Source: an uncultured Lachnospiraceae bacterium (GTDB lineage: Bacteria > Bacillota > Clostridia > Lachnospirales > Lachnospiraceae). Taken from it: 64,000 nt of DNA. Positions 1-9,131 of this stretch are shown in pieces. The notes beneath the pieces are model-generated. The model worked only from the letters and a program-made list of their open reading frames with translations. It did no database searches and was not told the origin of the DNA. Location: assembly GCA_910589265.1 (NCBI GenBank), contig CAJUTQ010000094.1:62001-126000 (forward strand), given 5' to 3'. Each line of letters opens with the position of its first letter. Position 1 is the stretch's first letter. A program made the position numbers and the translations under genes.

Positions 1-117
1 GTCCGGTCTACTTACCTTATTGATGAGACAGGAATGATTGAGAAAGTATATGAAAAAGTAAAACCTGACAAAAACCCAGAAGAAATTCTTTCCTATTATG
101 AAGAAAAAGGGGTATAA
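1..117 (+). CDS. bcp: Peroxiredoxin of the Bcp family, C-terminal fragment
   Basis: Only the last 38 codons are inside the window, read in frame 1 and ending in TAA at 115-117. The tail reads RSTYLIDE, then EKVYEKVKPDKNPEE, which is the usual C-terminus of thioredoxin-dependent thiol peroxidases: a strand with RSTFLID, followed by a helix containing VKPxxHAxE. The catalytic cysteines lie upstream of the window and cannot be checked. The family reduces peroxides in the cytoplasm. A separate promoter follows it, so zapA need not be cotranscribed with it. Confidence 0.75.
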   Translation, partial: VRSTYLIDETGMIEKVYEKVKPDKNPEEILSYYEEKGV

Positions 118-129
118 AGGGAATCATAG

Positions 130-157
130 TTGTGAAAATCTGAAATTTTGCTATAAT
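130..157 (+). promoter_or_regulatory. Sigma-A type promoter for zapA
   Basis: TTGTGA at 130-135 and a perfect TATAAT at 152-157 are separated by 16 bases and lie about 45 bases before the zapA start codon. It separates zapA from the peroxiredoxin gene upstream. Confidence 0.65.
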
Positions 158-201
158 AGCTATGAGATTATGAGTGGATAAATAGATAGGAGTGGAATAT
201 C

Positions 202-633
202 ATGGCTTCTAAAGTGGACACAGAAGTAGTGATTGGAGGAAAAGCCTTTACTTTAAGTGGAAACGAAAGTGAAGAATATTTGCAAAAGGTTGCCTCATAC
301 ATTAATGGCAAAATGGAGGAATATAGTAAGATGGGCACGTTCACCCGTCAGCCTATGGATACCCAGAACGTGCTTATTCAGTTAAATATTGCCGACGACT
401 ATTTTAAGGCAAAAAAACAAGTAGAGCTTTTAAAGGAAGAAGTGGAAAAAAAGGAAAAAGAGATTTATGATTTAAAGCATGAACTTATTGCAATGCAAAT
501 AAAAATGGAAAGCAGAGAAAAAGCAATGAAAGGGATTCAGACAGAAATACACAGCGCTCAGAAAAAATTAACCCAGTTGGAGGAAGAGACAGAGAAAAAC
601 AAATCCAAAGAAAAGGAGAAACTGCCTGAATAA
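202..633 (+). CDS. zapA: Cell division protein ZapA
   Basis: This 143-residue protein has the ZapA layout. A short N-terminal domain (VDTEVVIGGKAFTLSGNESEE, then a helix with YINGKM) is followed by a long charged coiled coil from about residue 70 to the end. ZapA binds FtsZ and bundles its protofilaments at the division site in the cytoplasm. It is longer than the roughly 85-residue Bacillus form because the coiled coil continues to a Lys/Glu-rich tail. The start is fixed by AGGAGTGG at 188-195. It has its own promoter, and a zone of small hairpins follows it before the next gene. Confidence 0.88.
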   Translation: MASKVDTEVVIGGKAFTLSGNESEEYLQKVASYINGKMEEYSKMGTFTRQPMDTQNVLIQLNIADDYFKAKKQVELLKEEVEKKEKEIYDLKHELIAMQIKMESREKAMKGIQTEIHSAQKKLTQLEEETEKNKSKEKEKLPE

Positions 634-639
634 CAATAA

Positions 640-707
640 AAAAGTGTAGCCACACCCGTACAAGAGCACAGCTGCTTTAGCAGCCATTTTCCTTTTGCGC
701 CATCCTT
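640..707 (+). other. Hairpin-rich spacer after zapA, possible structured RNA
   Basis: The spacer holds GTGT/ACAC around 643-654 and GCTGC-TTTA-GCAGC at 671-684, ahead of the terminator-like hairpin at 708-728. No open reading frame of note is present. It could be only the 3' untranslated end of zapA or a small RNA. I do not recognise a known RNA family. Confidence 0.35.
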
Positions 708-732
708 AGGCTGTCCATAAGACAGCCTTTTC
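708..732 (+). terminator. Probable terminator after zapA
   Basis: AGGCTGTC (708-715) pairs perfectly with GACAGCCT (721-728) across a CATAA loop, and is followed by a short TTTTCC run. The T-run is weak, so read-through into the U32 gene is likely. Confidence 0.5.
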
Positions 733-768
733 CATTTTATATATGTTGAAAGGAAGGTAGAAATTCAC

Positions 769-2961
769 ATGGAAAAGAAACAAATAGAGCTTCTTGCCCC
801 AGCTGGATCTTATGAAGGATTTTTGGCTGCCTTAAAGGCAGGGGCAGACGGAGTATATGCTGGAGGAGATCTTTTTGGAGCCAGAGCCAATGCCCAAAAT
901 TTCACGACAGAACAACTGATAAAAGCTATCGACTTGGCCCATTTAACAGGAAAAAAGCTCTATTTAACAGTCAATACCTTGATAAAAGATAGAGAACTGG
1001 ATATGCTGGATAGCTTTTTGACTCCATTTTATGAACGAGGTTTAGATGCTGTCATTGTACAAGATATAGGAGTCCTTATACACATTCGGGAACGATTCCC
1101 TGATCTTTCTATTCATTGCAGCACCCAGATGACTCTGACAGGAGTGGAAGGAGCCAAGTATATGAAAGAGCTAGGGGCAAAGAGAATGGTTACCTCAAGG
1201 GAAATATCTCTTTGGGAAATAAAAGAAATCCATGAGCAAGTTCCTATTGAAATTGAAAGCTTTATCCATGGGGCTCTTTGCTATTCTTATTCTGGACAAT
1301 GCCTTATGTCTGGCATGATAGGGGGAAGAAGCGGCAACAGAGGCAGATGCGCTCAGACATGCCGTCTGCCCTTTGATGTGGAAAAAAAAGGAAAAACAAT
1401 CAATGGTAAAGAAGAAAAATATATATTAAGTTTAAAAGATATTTGTACCATTGACTTGCTGCCCCAGTTTATTCAGGCAGGGGTTTCTTCCTTAAAAATG
1501 GAAGGGCGGATGAAAAAGCCAGAATATACTTATGGAGTAACAAAAATATATCGACATTATTTGGACAAATATTTAGAACAAGGGGATGAACATTATAGAG
1601 TCGAAAAAAAGGACAGAGACCTTCTTTTAAATCTTTATACAAGAAGTGGTTTAAGCACTGGATATTATATGGAGAGAAACGGAAGGGAAATGGTTACACT
1701 AACTTCTCCAGGGTATACAACAGATAAGGAAAATAGTTTTCAAAAAGTACAGGAGGAATGGAAGAAAGAAGAGGAAAAACAGGGGGTGAAAGGTTGGTTT
1801 TTAGGAAAACATTTCCACCATATGGAATTAAAAGTCCAACTAGGAGAAATAGAAGTTTGTGCAAAGGGCGACTTTGTGGAAGAGGCAAAAAATCATCCTG
1901 TAGATAAGGAAGGTGTAAGAAGGCAGCTGGAAAAAACAGGAGGAACCCCTTATTTCTTTGAGACTTTGGAAATCAGCCTGGAGAACAGAAGCTTTTTTTC
2001 TCTAAAAAGTTTAAATGCCTTAAGACGTCAGGCTTTTTCTCTTCTAGAGGAAAAGGCGCTCTCTTGCTATTTTAGAAAAGCAAAGGAGATCTATAAAAAA
2101 GAGGAAAAAGAGAAAAGAAGAAAGACTTTTGGAAATAGGACAATACCTATTCATATTCAATTAAGGAAGGAAGAGCATCTAAAAGCTCTTATAGAGGAAG
2201 AGGGGATCCATGGACTTTATTTAGAAGGAGATTTTTTACTTCAAAAAGGGGAAAAATGGATGAGTATCCAGGTGGACAGAATCCACCAAAGAGAAAAAAA
2301 GGTATATTTTGTCCTACCATCTATTTTTCGAAAAGATACAAAGGATATGTTAGAAAAGGACTATGCATATTTATTTTCAATGGATTTTGACGGAATGATT
2401 GTAAAAAATTATGAGGAAATCCAATGGTTAAAAGATATGGGATACAAAAAGGAAAAAGTAGCTGATCACAATTTGTACTCTTATAATCACCTTTCCTCAA
2501 ATTGGTGGAAAAAGGAAGGAATGGCTTATGATACAGTACCTTTCGAATTGAATTTCAAAGAATGTATGGAACGGGGAGTAGAGAATAGTGAGATGGTTGT
2601 TTATGGCTATGTACCTCTTATGATTTCCGCCCAATGTGTCCATAAGTCTTTGGGAAAATGTACAAAAGTCCAGGAAGAACTTTTTCTTACAGATAGAATG
2701 CATAAAAAATTTTTAGTGCAAAATCACTGTCTCTTTTGTTATAATGTCATTTATAATAGCGTTCCCTTGTCCCTTCATGGAGAGTGGAAGGATATAAAAA
2801 AACTTTCACCTAAAAGTATTCGTCTTCAAATGACAATGGAATCGGTGAAAGAAGTTTTAGAAATAGTCCGTTATTATAAAGAATTTGGACAAAAAGGGAA
2901 GGAAACTTCCTGTCCTGTTATATCCTATACGAAGGGACATTTTAGAAGAGGTGTACAGTAA
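769..2961 (+). CDS. U32 family peptidase-like protein with DUF3656 region (RlhA/TrhP type)
   Basis: The 730-residue protein opens with ELLAPAGSYEGFLAALKAGADGVY, the classic U32 start, and contains the U32 signature ESFIHGALCYSYSGQC near residues 164-180 with further cysteines in NRGRCAQTC, as in the iron-sulfur-linked members. A long C-terminal region matches the DUF3656-containing architecture. Known relatives in E. coli (RlhA, TrhP) hydroxylate 23S rRNA or tRNA rather than digest protein, so an RNA-hydroxylation role is likely but inferred. The start is preceded by AAAGGAAGGT. Its stop overlaps the next start codon by one base (TAATG), so the two genes are translationally coupled. Confidence 0.85.
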   Translation: MEKKQIELLAPAGSYEGFLAALKAGADGVYAGGDLFGARANAQNFTTEQLIKAIDLAHLTGKKLYLTVNTLIKDRELDMLDSFLTPFYERGLDAVIVQDIGVLIHIRERFPDLSIHCSTQMTLTGVEGAKYMKELGAKRMVTSREISLWEIKEIHEQVPIEIESFIHGALCYSYSGQCLMSGMIGGRSGNRGRCAQTCRLPFDVEKKGKTINGKEEKYILSLKDICTIDLLPQFIQAGVSSLKMEGRMKKPEYTYGVTKIYRHYLDKYLEQGDEHYRVEKKDRDLLLNLYTRSGLSTGYYMERNGREMVTLTSPGYTTDKENSFQKVQEEWKKEEEKQGVKGWFLGKHFHHMELKVQLGEIEVCAKGDFVEEAKNHPVDKEGVRRQLEKTGGTPYFFETLEISLENRSFFSLKSLNALRRQAFSLLEEKALSCYFRKAKEIYKKEEKEKRRKTFGNRTIPIHIQLRKEEHLKALIEEEGIHGLYLEGDFLLQKGEKWMSIQVDRIHQREKKVYFVLPSIFRKDTKDMLEKDYAYLFSMDFDGMIVKNYEEIQWLKDMGYKKEKVADHNLYSYNHLSSNWWKKEGMAYDTVPFELNFKECMERGVENSEMVVYGYVPLMISAQCVHKSLGKCTKVQEELFLTDRMHKKFLVQNHCLFCYNVIYNSVPLSLHGEWKDIKKLSPKSIRLQMTMESVKEVLEIVRYYKEFGQKGKETSCPVISYTKGHFRRGVQ

Positions 2962-4265
2962 TGATTGGTTTCATTTCCCAGGTGTCAAAATATATCATCG
3001 TCTTGCTCATGGCTATTTATACCTTTCAATGCTTTTATGTATTTCGTCATGCCAGTGAAGAAAAAAGGAAGGGAACATATATTTTACAAAATATATTTAT
3101 GTTTCTTCTTTTATTTCTTGCTTTTGCTGTTATTTGCGTCCATACTCAGGAAAGGGAAATTCTCATTTTCTTTGGAGCGCAGCAAATCATATTGTTGGCC
3201 ATTCTTGTATTATATCGTATTATTTATCCTTTGGCAAACCGTTTGATTGTGAATAATATGTGTATGCTCTTAAGTATTAGCTTTATTATGCTTACAAGAC
3301 TTTCTTTTGAACGTTCTGTGAAACAGTTTAAAATTGTTATTTTATCCGTTATGCTCACCATATTTATTCCCTTTTTTATTAGCAGGTGGAAATGGTTTAA
3401 AAAATTAACATGGGTTTATGGAGGGTTGGGTATTGCTGCCTTAGGGGTTGTCATGTTTCTTGGAAGCATAACCAACGGCTCCAAGCTTTCTTATACAATC
3501 GCAGGCTATACGTTCCAGCCTTCAGAATTTGTAAAAATTATATTTGTCTTTTTTGTAGCGGGAATGCTTAGTAAATCTACAGAGCTTTTGCAAGTTCTTT
3601 TAGTTTCCATTGTGGCCTCTATTCATATTATTATTTTAGTGTTGTCAAAGGATTTAGGGAGTGCTTTAATTTTCAGTGTAACCTATATTATGATGCTTTA
3701 TGTGGCATCTAGAAATTTTTTCTATCTCCTAGGAGGATTGGCTGCAGGAGTGGGCGCTTCCGTTTTAGGATATTCTTTATTTGCCCATGTACGTACAAGA
3801 ATTATTGCATGGAAGGATCCTTTTAGTGTTATTGAGAATCAAGGTTACCAGATTACCCAGTCTTTGTTTGCCATTGGCACAGGAGGCTGGTTTGGAATGG
3901 GGCTTTATGAAGGGGCTCCTAATAAAATTCCTGTTGTTGAGGCAGACTTTATATTTTCTGCTATTTCAGAAGAACTGGGATGCTTTTTTTCTCTCTGTCT
4001 TATTTTAATCTGTATAAGCTGTTTTGTCATGTTTATGAACATAGCCATGCAAATTCGAAACAGATTTTATCAATTAGTAGCCCTTGGCTTGGGTATTGTC
4101 TACGGGTTTCAAGTGTTTTTAACAATAGGAGGAGTCATTAAATTTATTCCATTGACAGGGGTAACTTTGCCACTTGTAAGCTATGGGGGCACTTCTGTTC
4201 TCACAACATTCATTATGTTCGCTATTATACAAGGCTTATATATTATGAGAAAAAATGAGGGATAG
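2961..4265 (+). CDS. FtsW/RodA/SpoVE family peptidoglycan glycosyltransferase
   Basis: This 434-residue polytopic membrane protein has about ten hydrophobic segments and the SEDS-family landmarks: QPSEFVKI in the middle, KDLGSALI, and near the C-terminus FIPLTGVTLPLVSYGGTS. SEDS proteins polymerise lipid II into glycan strands and work with a class B PBP. The transpeptidase gene starts three bases downstream, so this is a matched polymerase-transpeptidase pair. Whether it serves elongation, division or the spore cannot be decided from sequence. It overlaps the U32 gene by one base. Confidence 0.88.
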   Translation: MIGFISQVSKYIIVLLMAIYTFQCFYVFRHASEEKRKGTYILQNIFMFLLLFLAFAVICVHTQEREILIFFGAQQIILLAILVLYRIIYPLANRLIVNNMCMLLSISFIMLTRLSFERSVKQFKIVILSVMLTIFIPFFISRWKWFKKLTWVYGGLGIAALGVVMFLGSITNGSKLSYTIAGYTFQPSEFVKIIFVFFVAGMLSKSTELLQVLLVSIVASIHIIILVLSKDLGSALIFSVTYIMMLYVASRNFFYLLGGLAAGVGASVLGYSLFAHVRTRIIAWKDPFSVIENQGYQITQSLFAIGTGGWFGMGLYEGAPNKIPVVEADFIFSAISEELGCFFSLCLILICISCFVMFMNIAMQIRNRFYQLVALGLGIVYGFQVFLTIGGVIKFIPLTGVTLPLVSYGGTSVLTTFIMFAIIQGLYIMRKNEG

Positions 4266-4268
4266 CTA

Positions 4269-5693
4269 TTGAAAAGAAAAAAAAAGAAACAGAAAAATAT
4301 AGAGATTGTTCTTGTGACCTATTTGTTTGTCTTTCTTTTTATTTCAATGATGGGTTACTTTGTTTATTTCGTCTACGCAAAAAGTGGAGAAGTAATGAAT
4401 AGTCCTTATAATACAAGACAGGAACTTCTTGCAAATAAAGTAGTGAGAGGAAAAATTTTATCAAAGGATGGACATATATTGGCAGAAACAATCATAGAGG
4501 CAGATGGAAAGGAAGTGAGAAGGTATCCATATGCCCAATTATTTGCCCATGCAGTAGGATATTCTGTAAAAGGGAAAATGGGTCTGGAAGGGAATGCTAA
4601 TTTCACTCTTCTAACTTCCAACACCTTTGTAGGGGAACAAGTAAAAAATAGTATGAATGAGAAAAAAAATATAGGGGATAATGTGGTTAGCACCTTGGAC
4701 ATGGAATTACAGCAGATTGCATACGATTCCCTAGGCATTTATCAAGGAGCCATCATTGCTATGGAACCCAAAACAGGGAAAATCCTTGCAATGGTTTCAA
4801 AGCCAGACTTTGATCCAAATCAAATAGACAGCCAATGGGAGGAGCTAACAAAAAGTTCTGAGGATGGAGTATTCGTAAACCGTTGCACCCAAGGACTTTA
4901 TCCTCCTGGTTCCACTTTTAAAATGATTACTGCTTTGGAATATATAAGAGAAAATCCCTCTTCTTATTTAAATGAACATTATCTTTGCACAGGACAATTT
5001 ATTCAAGGAGGGAATGGAATCCGCTGCTATAGGGGACAGGCCCATGGGGATGTAGATTTAACAAAAGCTTTTGCTAAATCTTGTAACTCTTCCTTTGCCC
5101 ATATGGGTTTGTCTTTGGATCGGGTTTCCTTTTTAGGAACATTAGAAACATTGTTCTTTAATCAAGATTTAGGACTGCCCTTTGCCAGTAATCCAAGCCA
5201 GATTTCTTTAAACAATGAGACAACAGATGCTCAGTTAATACAGGCATCCATTGGACAAGGCACAACCTTAATGACTCCTATCCATATGGCTATGATTACT
5301 TCGGCAGTGGCCAATGAAGGAAAAATGATGAAGCCGTACCTTATGGATCATGTTCAAACATATAAAGGAAGTGTCATAAAAACCTATTCTCCAGAGAGCA
5401 TGGGACAGGTAATGGATAAGGAAGAGGCAGAAGCCTTAAAAAAGCTTATGGCAGAAGTTGTAGAAACAGGGACAGGGACAAAACTGAAAGATGCCCTTTA
5501 TACATCTGTTGGGAAAACAGGATCCGCTGAGTACAGCAACAAAGAAAAAGGGGAAAGCCATGCTTGGTTTACAGGCTTTGCTCCAGCACAAGACCCACAA
5601 ATTGCTGTGACGGTTATTATTGAAAAGGCAGGATCTGGAGGAGATTATGCTGTTCCTGTTGCAAAGAGATTATTTGACGCATACTTGAATTAA
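4269..5693 (+). CDS. Class B penicillin-binding protein (transpeptidase, PbpA-like)
   Basis: The 474-residue protein has one N-terminal membrane anchor (residues about 11-36), a short dimerisation-type region and a penicillin-binding transpeptidase domain. The active-site motifs are intact: STFK with nucleophile Ser215 and Lys218, SCN at 271-273, and KTG at 416-418. It cross-links peptidoglycan stem peptides outside the membrane. Its compact N-terminal part resembles actinobacterial PbpA more than the longer FtsI. The start is TTG, three bases after the SEDS gene, with only a weak GAGGGATAG-type ribosome site, so it probably depends on coupled translation. Confidence 0.87.
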   Translation: MKRKKKKQKNIEIVLVTYLFVFLFISMMGYFVYFVYAKSGEVMNSPYNTRQELLANKVVRGKILSKDGHILAETIIEADGKEVRRYPYAQLFAHAVGYSVKGKMGLEGNANFTLLTSNTFVGEQVKNSMNEKKNIGDNVVSTLDMELQQIAYDSLGIYQGAIIAMEPKTGKILAMVSKPDFDPNQIDSQWEELTKSSEDGVFVNRCTQGLYPPGSTFKMITALEYIRENPSSYLNEHYLCTGQFIQGGNGIRCYRGQAHGDVDLTKAFAKSCNSSFAHMGLSLDRVSFLGTLETLFFNQDLGLPFASNPSQISLNNETTDAQLIQASIGQGTTLMTPIHMAMITSAVANEGKMMKPYLMDHVQTYKGSVIKTYSPESMGQVMDKEEAEALKKLMAEVVETGTGTKLKDALYTSVGKTGSAEYSNKEKGESHAWFTGFAPAQDPQIAVTVIIEKAGSGGDYAVPVAKRLFDAYLN

Positions 5694-5702
5694 TGTTATA
5701 AT
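5674..5702 (+). promoter_or_regulatory. Promoter for the NUDIX gene inside the PBP gene end
   Basis: TTGACG at 5674-5679 and TATAAT at 5697-5702 are spaced by 17 bases. The -35 lies within the last codons of the PBP gene, 42 bases before the NUDIX start codon. Confidence 0.7.
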
Positions 5703-5743
5703 ATTTGCAATTCTTGAGACACACCAGGACAGGAGGGATTGCA

Positions 5744-6196
5744 ATGATTGAAGCAATAAGCTGTGGCGGTGTGGTAATATTTCGAGGCAAGATCTTGCTC
5801 TTATATAAAAATTATAAAAATAAATACGAGGGATGGGTTTTGCCAAAAGGTACTGTAGAGCATGGGGAGGAATTTAAAGAGACAGCAGCAAGGGAAGTAT
5901 TAGAGGAAACGGGAGTAAATGCATCCATTATTAAATATATTGGAAAAAGTCAGTACTCCTTTAATATTTCAGAGGATACAGTAGAAAAAGAAGTACATTG
6001 GTATCTAATGATGTCAGACAGTTATTACAGTAAACCACAACGTGAAGAGTATTTTACGGATTCTGGCTATTATAAATTCCATGAAGCATTTCACCTTCTA
6101 AAATTTTCTAATGAAAAGCAAATTTTAGACAAAGCTTATGGAGAATTTTTGGAATTAAAAAAAAGCAATCTTTGGGGAAACCGGAAATATTTTTAG
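5744..6196 (+). CDS. NUDIX hydrolase
   Basis: The protein has about 150 residues. The NUDIX box is complete, running from GTVEHGEEF to REVLEETGV and fitting GX5EX7REUXEEXGU, preceded by GWVLPKG. That pattern resembles diadenosine polyphosphate or nucleotide hydrolases, but the substrate cannot be fixed. The start at 5744 is chosen because AGGAGGG (5731-5737) sits six bases upstream. An in-frame ATG at 5705 would overlap the promoter and has no ribosome site. It has its own promoter and is followed by a terminator, so it may be a single-gene unit. Confidence 0.85.
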   Translation: MIEAISCGGVVIFRGKILLLYKNYKNKYEGWVLPKGTVEHGEEFKETAAREVLEETGVNASIIKYIGKSQYSFNISEDTVEKEVHWYLMMSDSYYSKPQREEYFTDSGYYKFHEAFHLLKFSNEKQILDKAYGEFLELKKSNLWGNRKYF

Positions 6197-6233
6197 AGTT
6201 CTTTTTGAGATCGGACTCTTTGGTTCACATAGA

Positions 6234-6268
6234 AGGGGGCTCGCAGTGCGCAGCGCCCTTATTTTTTT
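6234..6268 (+). terminator. Terminator-like hairpin after NUDIX gene
   Basis: A GC-rich imperfect hairpin (GGGGGC at 6235-6240 against GCGCCC at 6253-6258, one mismatch) is followed by a TTTTTTT run at 6262-6268. Confidence 0.55.
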
Positions 6269-6316
6269 CCATTTGGAAAAGCAAAGGGCAAAAGAGTGAT
6301 AGAAAGAAGGGTGAGA

Positions 6317-7801
6317 ATGTTAGAAAAGCTAGATTTGACCAAAAAGCTGGATAAAAAAGAATATAAGAAGAGGCTGGAATTTCTTTCAACAAAGCTTGCA
6401 AGCTTGCAAAGAGCGTTGAGAGAAGAGAAAATTCCAGTCATTATTGTGTTTGAAGGATTACAAGGAGGGGAAAAGGGTATACTCATGAACAGGCTTATAC
6501 AGCCCCTTGACCCTAGGGGATTTTCTGTCCATGCCATTAAAGGAGAGTCTGAGGAGGAACAAATGAGACCCTTTCTCTGGCGATTTTGGACAAAAATACC
6601 AGAACAAGGGAAAATTTCCCTCTTTGATAGAAGCTGGTATAGAACAGTGTTGTCTGATAGATTTGATAAAATAACGTCTAAAGCCCGTTTAGAATATGCT
6701 TACCAGGAAATTAATTCCTTCGAAAAGCAATTAACCGATGATGGAACACTGTTTATTAAATTATTTCTTTGTCTGTCACAAGAAGAACAAAGAAAAAGAC
6801 TGTCAGCCCTTTTGGATAGAAAAGACAAAGCTTTTACTGTATCTGAACAAGATTTAAAGAGAAATAAACATTATGAGAAATATTTAAAAATGAGTGAAGA
6901 AGCCATTCAGCTTACAGATTCCCAGTGGGCCCCTTGGACAATGATTGAAGGGAATCAAAGAGAATATGCCACTATTAAAATAATGACATCTGTGGTAGAA
7001 TATTTTCAAAGATCGATTGAGAAAAGGAAAAATATGGGGGTTCCATCTATAAACAGCCTATTTTCAAAAGATGATTTAAAATCCAGTATATTGGATCAAG
7101 TGGATCTGACTAAATCAATGAATAAGGACAAGTATAAAGAAAAATTAAAAATCCTGAGAGAAAAAATTTCTTTCCTCCATGGACGCTTATATTCCCAACG
7201 AGTTCCAGTAGTCATTTTGTTTGAAGGCTGGGATGCAGCTGGAAAAGGAGGAGCTATCAAACGCCTTACAGAGGGAATGGATCCTAGAGGTTATCAGGTA
7301 AATCCCATCAGTGCACCGAACGATTGGGAAAAATCCCATCATTATTTGTGGCGTTTTTGGGAACATATTCCAAAGAATGGACACATTGCTATTTTTGACC
7401 GTAGCTGGTATGGGAGAGTCATGGTGGAAAGAGTGGAAGGATTCTGCAAAATGGAAGAGTGGATGAGAGCTTATAAAGAAATCAATGAATTGGAAAAGCA
7501 GCTCGTAAACCATGGGACTGTTTTATTAAAATTTTGGCTCCATATTGATAAAGAAGAACAGGAAAAACGATTTTTGGAAAGGATGAAAAATCCAGAAAAA
7601 CAATGGAAAATTACAGAAGAAGATTGGAGAAACAGGGAAAAGTGGGATTTATACCACCAAGCTGTAGATGAAATGCTTTTAAAAACATCCACTGTCTATG
7701 CGCCATGGATTGTTGTGGAAGGAAACAATAAATATTATGCAAGGATAAAAGTATTGGAACAGGTTGTCTTAGCATTGGAGAAGAAATTGGGGGAGCATTG
7801 A
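6317..7801 (+). CDS. pap: Polyphosphate:AMP phosphotransferase, tandem PPK2 domains
   Basis: Two PPK2-family kinase domains are fused: roughly residues 1-235 and 250-494. The second has the full Walker A loop GWDAAGKGG followed by MDPRGY and FDRSWYGR. The first is degenerate (FEGLQGGEKG) but keeps LDPRGF and FDRSWYR. This layout matches class II PPK2 enzymes, which make ADP from AMP and polyphosphate in the cytoplasm. Activity probably sits in the C-terminal half, inferred from the motifs. The ATG at 6317 is preferred over the GTG at 6296 because AAGG lies six bases before it. The 110-aa gene starts four bases after the stop. Confidence 0.85.
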   Translation: MLEKLDLTKKLDKKEYKKRLEFLSTKLASLQRALREEKIPVIIVFEGLQGGEKGILMNRLIQPLDPRGFSVHAIKGESEEEQMRPFLWRFWTKIPEQGKISLFDRSWYRTVLSDRFDKITSKARLEYAYQEINSFEKQLTDDGTLFIKLFLCLSQEEQRKRLSALLDRKDKAFTVSEQDLKRNKHYEKYLKMSEEAIQLTDSQWAPWTMIEGNQREYATIKIMTSVVEYFQRSIEKRKNMGVPSINSLFSKDDLKSSILDQVDLTKSMNKDKYKEKLKILREKISFLHGRLYSQRVPVVILFEGWDAAGKGGAIKRLTEGMDPRGYQVNPISAPNDWEKSHHYLWRFWEHIPKNGHIAIFDRSWYGRVMVERVEGFCKMEEWMRAYKEINELEKQLVNHGTVLLKFWLHIDKEEQEKRFLERMKNPEKQWKITEEDWRNREKWDLYHQAVDEMLLKTSTVYAPWIVVEGNNKYYARIKVLEQVVLALEKKLGEH

Positions 7802-7804
7802 CCC

Positions 7805-8137
7805 ATGAAATTTTATAGAAAGCTTTATCTTGGTGAAGGAACAAAGAAACATTGGAAAAAAATTGTCTGGAAATTGAAACACCGTGTAGGACAGATTGGC
7901 ATTTTCGTCCTTGCCCTCCCAGAAGGGCAGGGACTATTGGAAATATATCACAACAGTCTATTACAGCAAAAATACTATAAAAAATATCCTCCATTTATTA
8001 TAGGTATTGCAAAAGGCTATGACGAGGCAACAAATGTTGCCGTAGACATTATAAAAGAAGTATACGAAAAAACAGGGGGATTTGATGTGAAAAATTATTT
8101 GTTGAAAGAAAAAGGAAAAGAAATTTCGTTTAGGTGA
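7805..8137 (+). CDS. Hypothetical 110-aa protein
   Basis: I do not recognise a family. The protein is basic and soluble, with no membrane segment or signal peptide, and reads like a small alpha/beta fold: a strand IGIFVLALPEGQG, then helices, then FIIGIAKGYDEATNVAVDIIKEVY. The codon use, the GGGGGAG ribosome site (7790-7796) and tight packing between the PPK2 and DUF2953 genes say it is real. It is probably cotranscribed with the downstream sporulation-associated pair, but no function can be claimed. Confidence 0.7.
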   Translation: MKFYRKLYLGEGTKKHWKKIVWKLKHRVGQIGIFVLALPEGQGLLEIYHNSLLQQKYYKKYPPFIIGIAKGYDEATNVAVDIIKEVYEKTGGFDVKNYLLKEKGKEISFR

Positions 8138-8141
8138 GAAT

Positions 8142-9131
8142 ATGCTACATATTATTTTGACAATACTAAAAATACTTGGGGTTCTCCTCCTATGTCTCTT
8201 TATATTGCTTTTCCTTTTTCTTTTGTTAGCTCTTTTTGTTCCAGTGAAATATCGAATAAAGGGAATAAAGGGAGAGGAAGTGGAAGGGAAAATTCTCATC
8301 TCATGGCTTTTTTACATCCTTTGTTTTCGTCTTGAATATAAAAGCACTAGAAAAAAGATGGAGCTTTTACTATTTGGTATTCCATTTAAAATTTCTGGGA
8401 AAAAAAAGAAAAGAAAAAGTGAAAAAAAAGAAGAAAAGGAGATTCCCGTTGAACAAGATTCTCTTTCTTCCATAAAAGAAGAGGAAGAATCAAAAAAGGA
8501 ATTTGACAACGAAAAGACAGAAGAAAAGGAAGAGGAAACCCATTCATCCCATATGGAAAAAAAAGAGGAAGAAATTCCCCTCATTCATGATTTTGATCCA
8601 GATGCTAAGGACATGGGACATAAAAAAAAGAAAAAATGTTCCATTATCCTTATTTTTAAGAAAATAGGCAAAATGATGGATACATTTATACAAAATTTTT
8701 TCCAGTTCTTTAAAAAGATAGGATACACATTTTCTACATTGTGTGATAGAATAAAAGCCATAAAAGATCAGTGGGAATATTATACGGGAATATTTTCTGA
8801 TGAAAAAAATATACAAATCATAAACAACTGCTTAGGGCAGGTGAAAAAAGGGATAGGCCATATAATGCCTAGAAAATGTAAAGGTTTTCTTAGAATCGGT
8901 ATGGAAGATCCTGCATGGACGGGACGTATTCTCTCCATCCTAGGCGTTTTATATCCCCTTTATGGAGAAAAAATAAAAATAATCCCAGAGTTTGAACAAA
9001 GGGTTTTTGAGGGAGAAATACTCCTAGCTGGGAGAATAAGAACGGTTGTTCTTTTACGAATCGGATTAAAACTCTATTTTAACAGAGAGTTAAAGCAATT
9101 AATGAAAGCATTGAAAAAGGAGGAAGCATAA
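8142..9131 (+). CDS. DUF2953 domain membrane protein (YtfI-like)
   Basis: This 329-residue protein has one strongly hydrophobic N-terminal segment (about residues 5-32) ending in FVPVKYRI, a Lys/Glu-rich spacer of about 80 residues, and a C-terminal region ending in RTVVLLRIGLKLYFNRELK. This matches DUF2953 proteins such as B. subtilis YtfI, which lies directly before ytfJ/gerW as here. The function of the family is unknown, and a role in the spore is suggested only by its partner. The stop overlaps the gerW start by one base (TAATG). The charged middle is low-complexity. Confidence 0.75.
   Translation: MLHIILTILKILGVLLLCLFILLFLFLLLALFVPVKYRIKGIKGEEVEGKILISWLFYILCFRLEYKSTRKKMELLLFGIPFKISGKKKKRKSEKKEEKEIPVEQDSLSSIKEEEESKKEFDNEKTEEKEEETHSSHMEKKEEEIPLIHDFDPDAKDMGHKKKKKCSIILIFKKIGKMMDTFIQNFFQFFKKIGYTFSTLCDRIKAIKDQWEYYTGIFSDEKNIQIINNCLGQVKKGIGHIMPRKCKGFLRIGMEDPAWTGRILSILGVLYPLYGEKIKIIPEFEQRVFEGEILLAGRIRTVVLLRIGLKLYFNRELKQLMKALKKEEA

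Noticed and set aside
6172..6354. 60-codon ORF across the NUDIX-PPK2 junction
   Set aside because: It spans a terminator and overlaps both genes, without ribosome site or family similarity.
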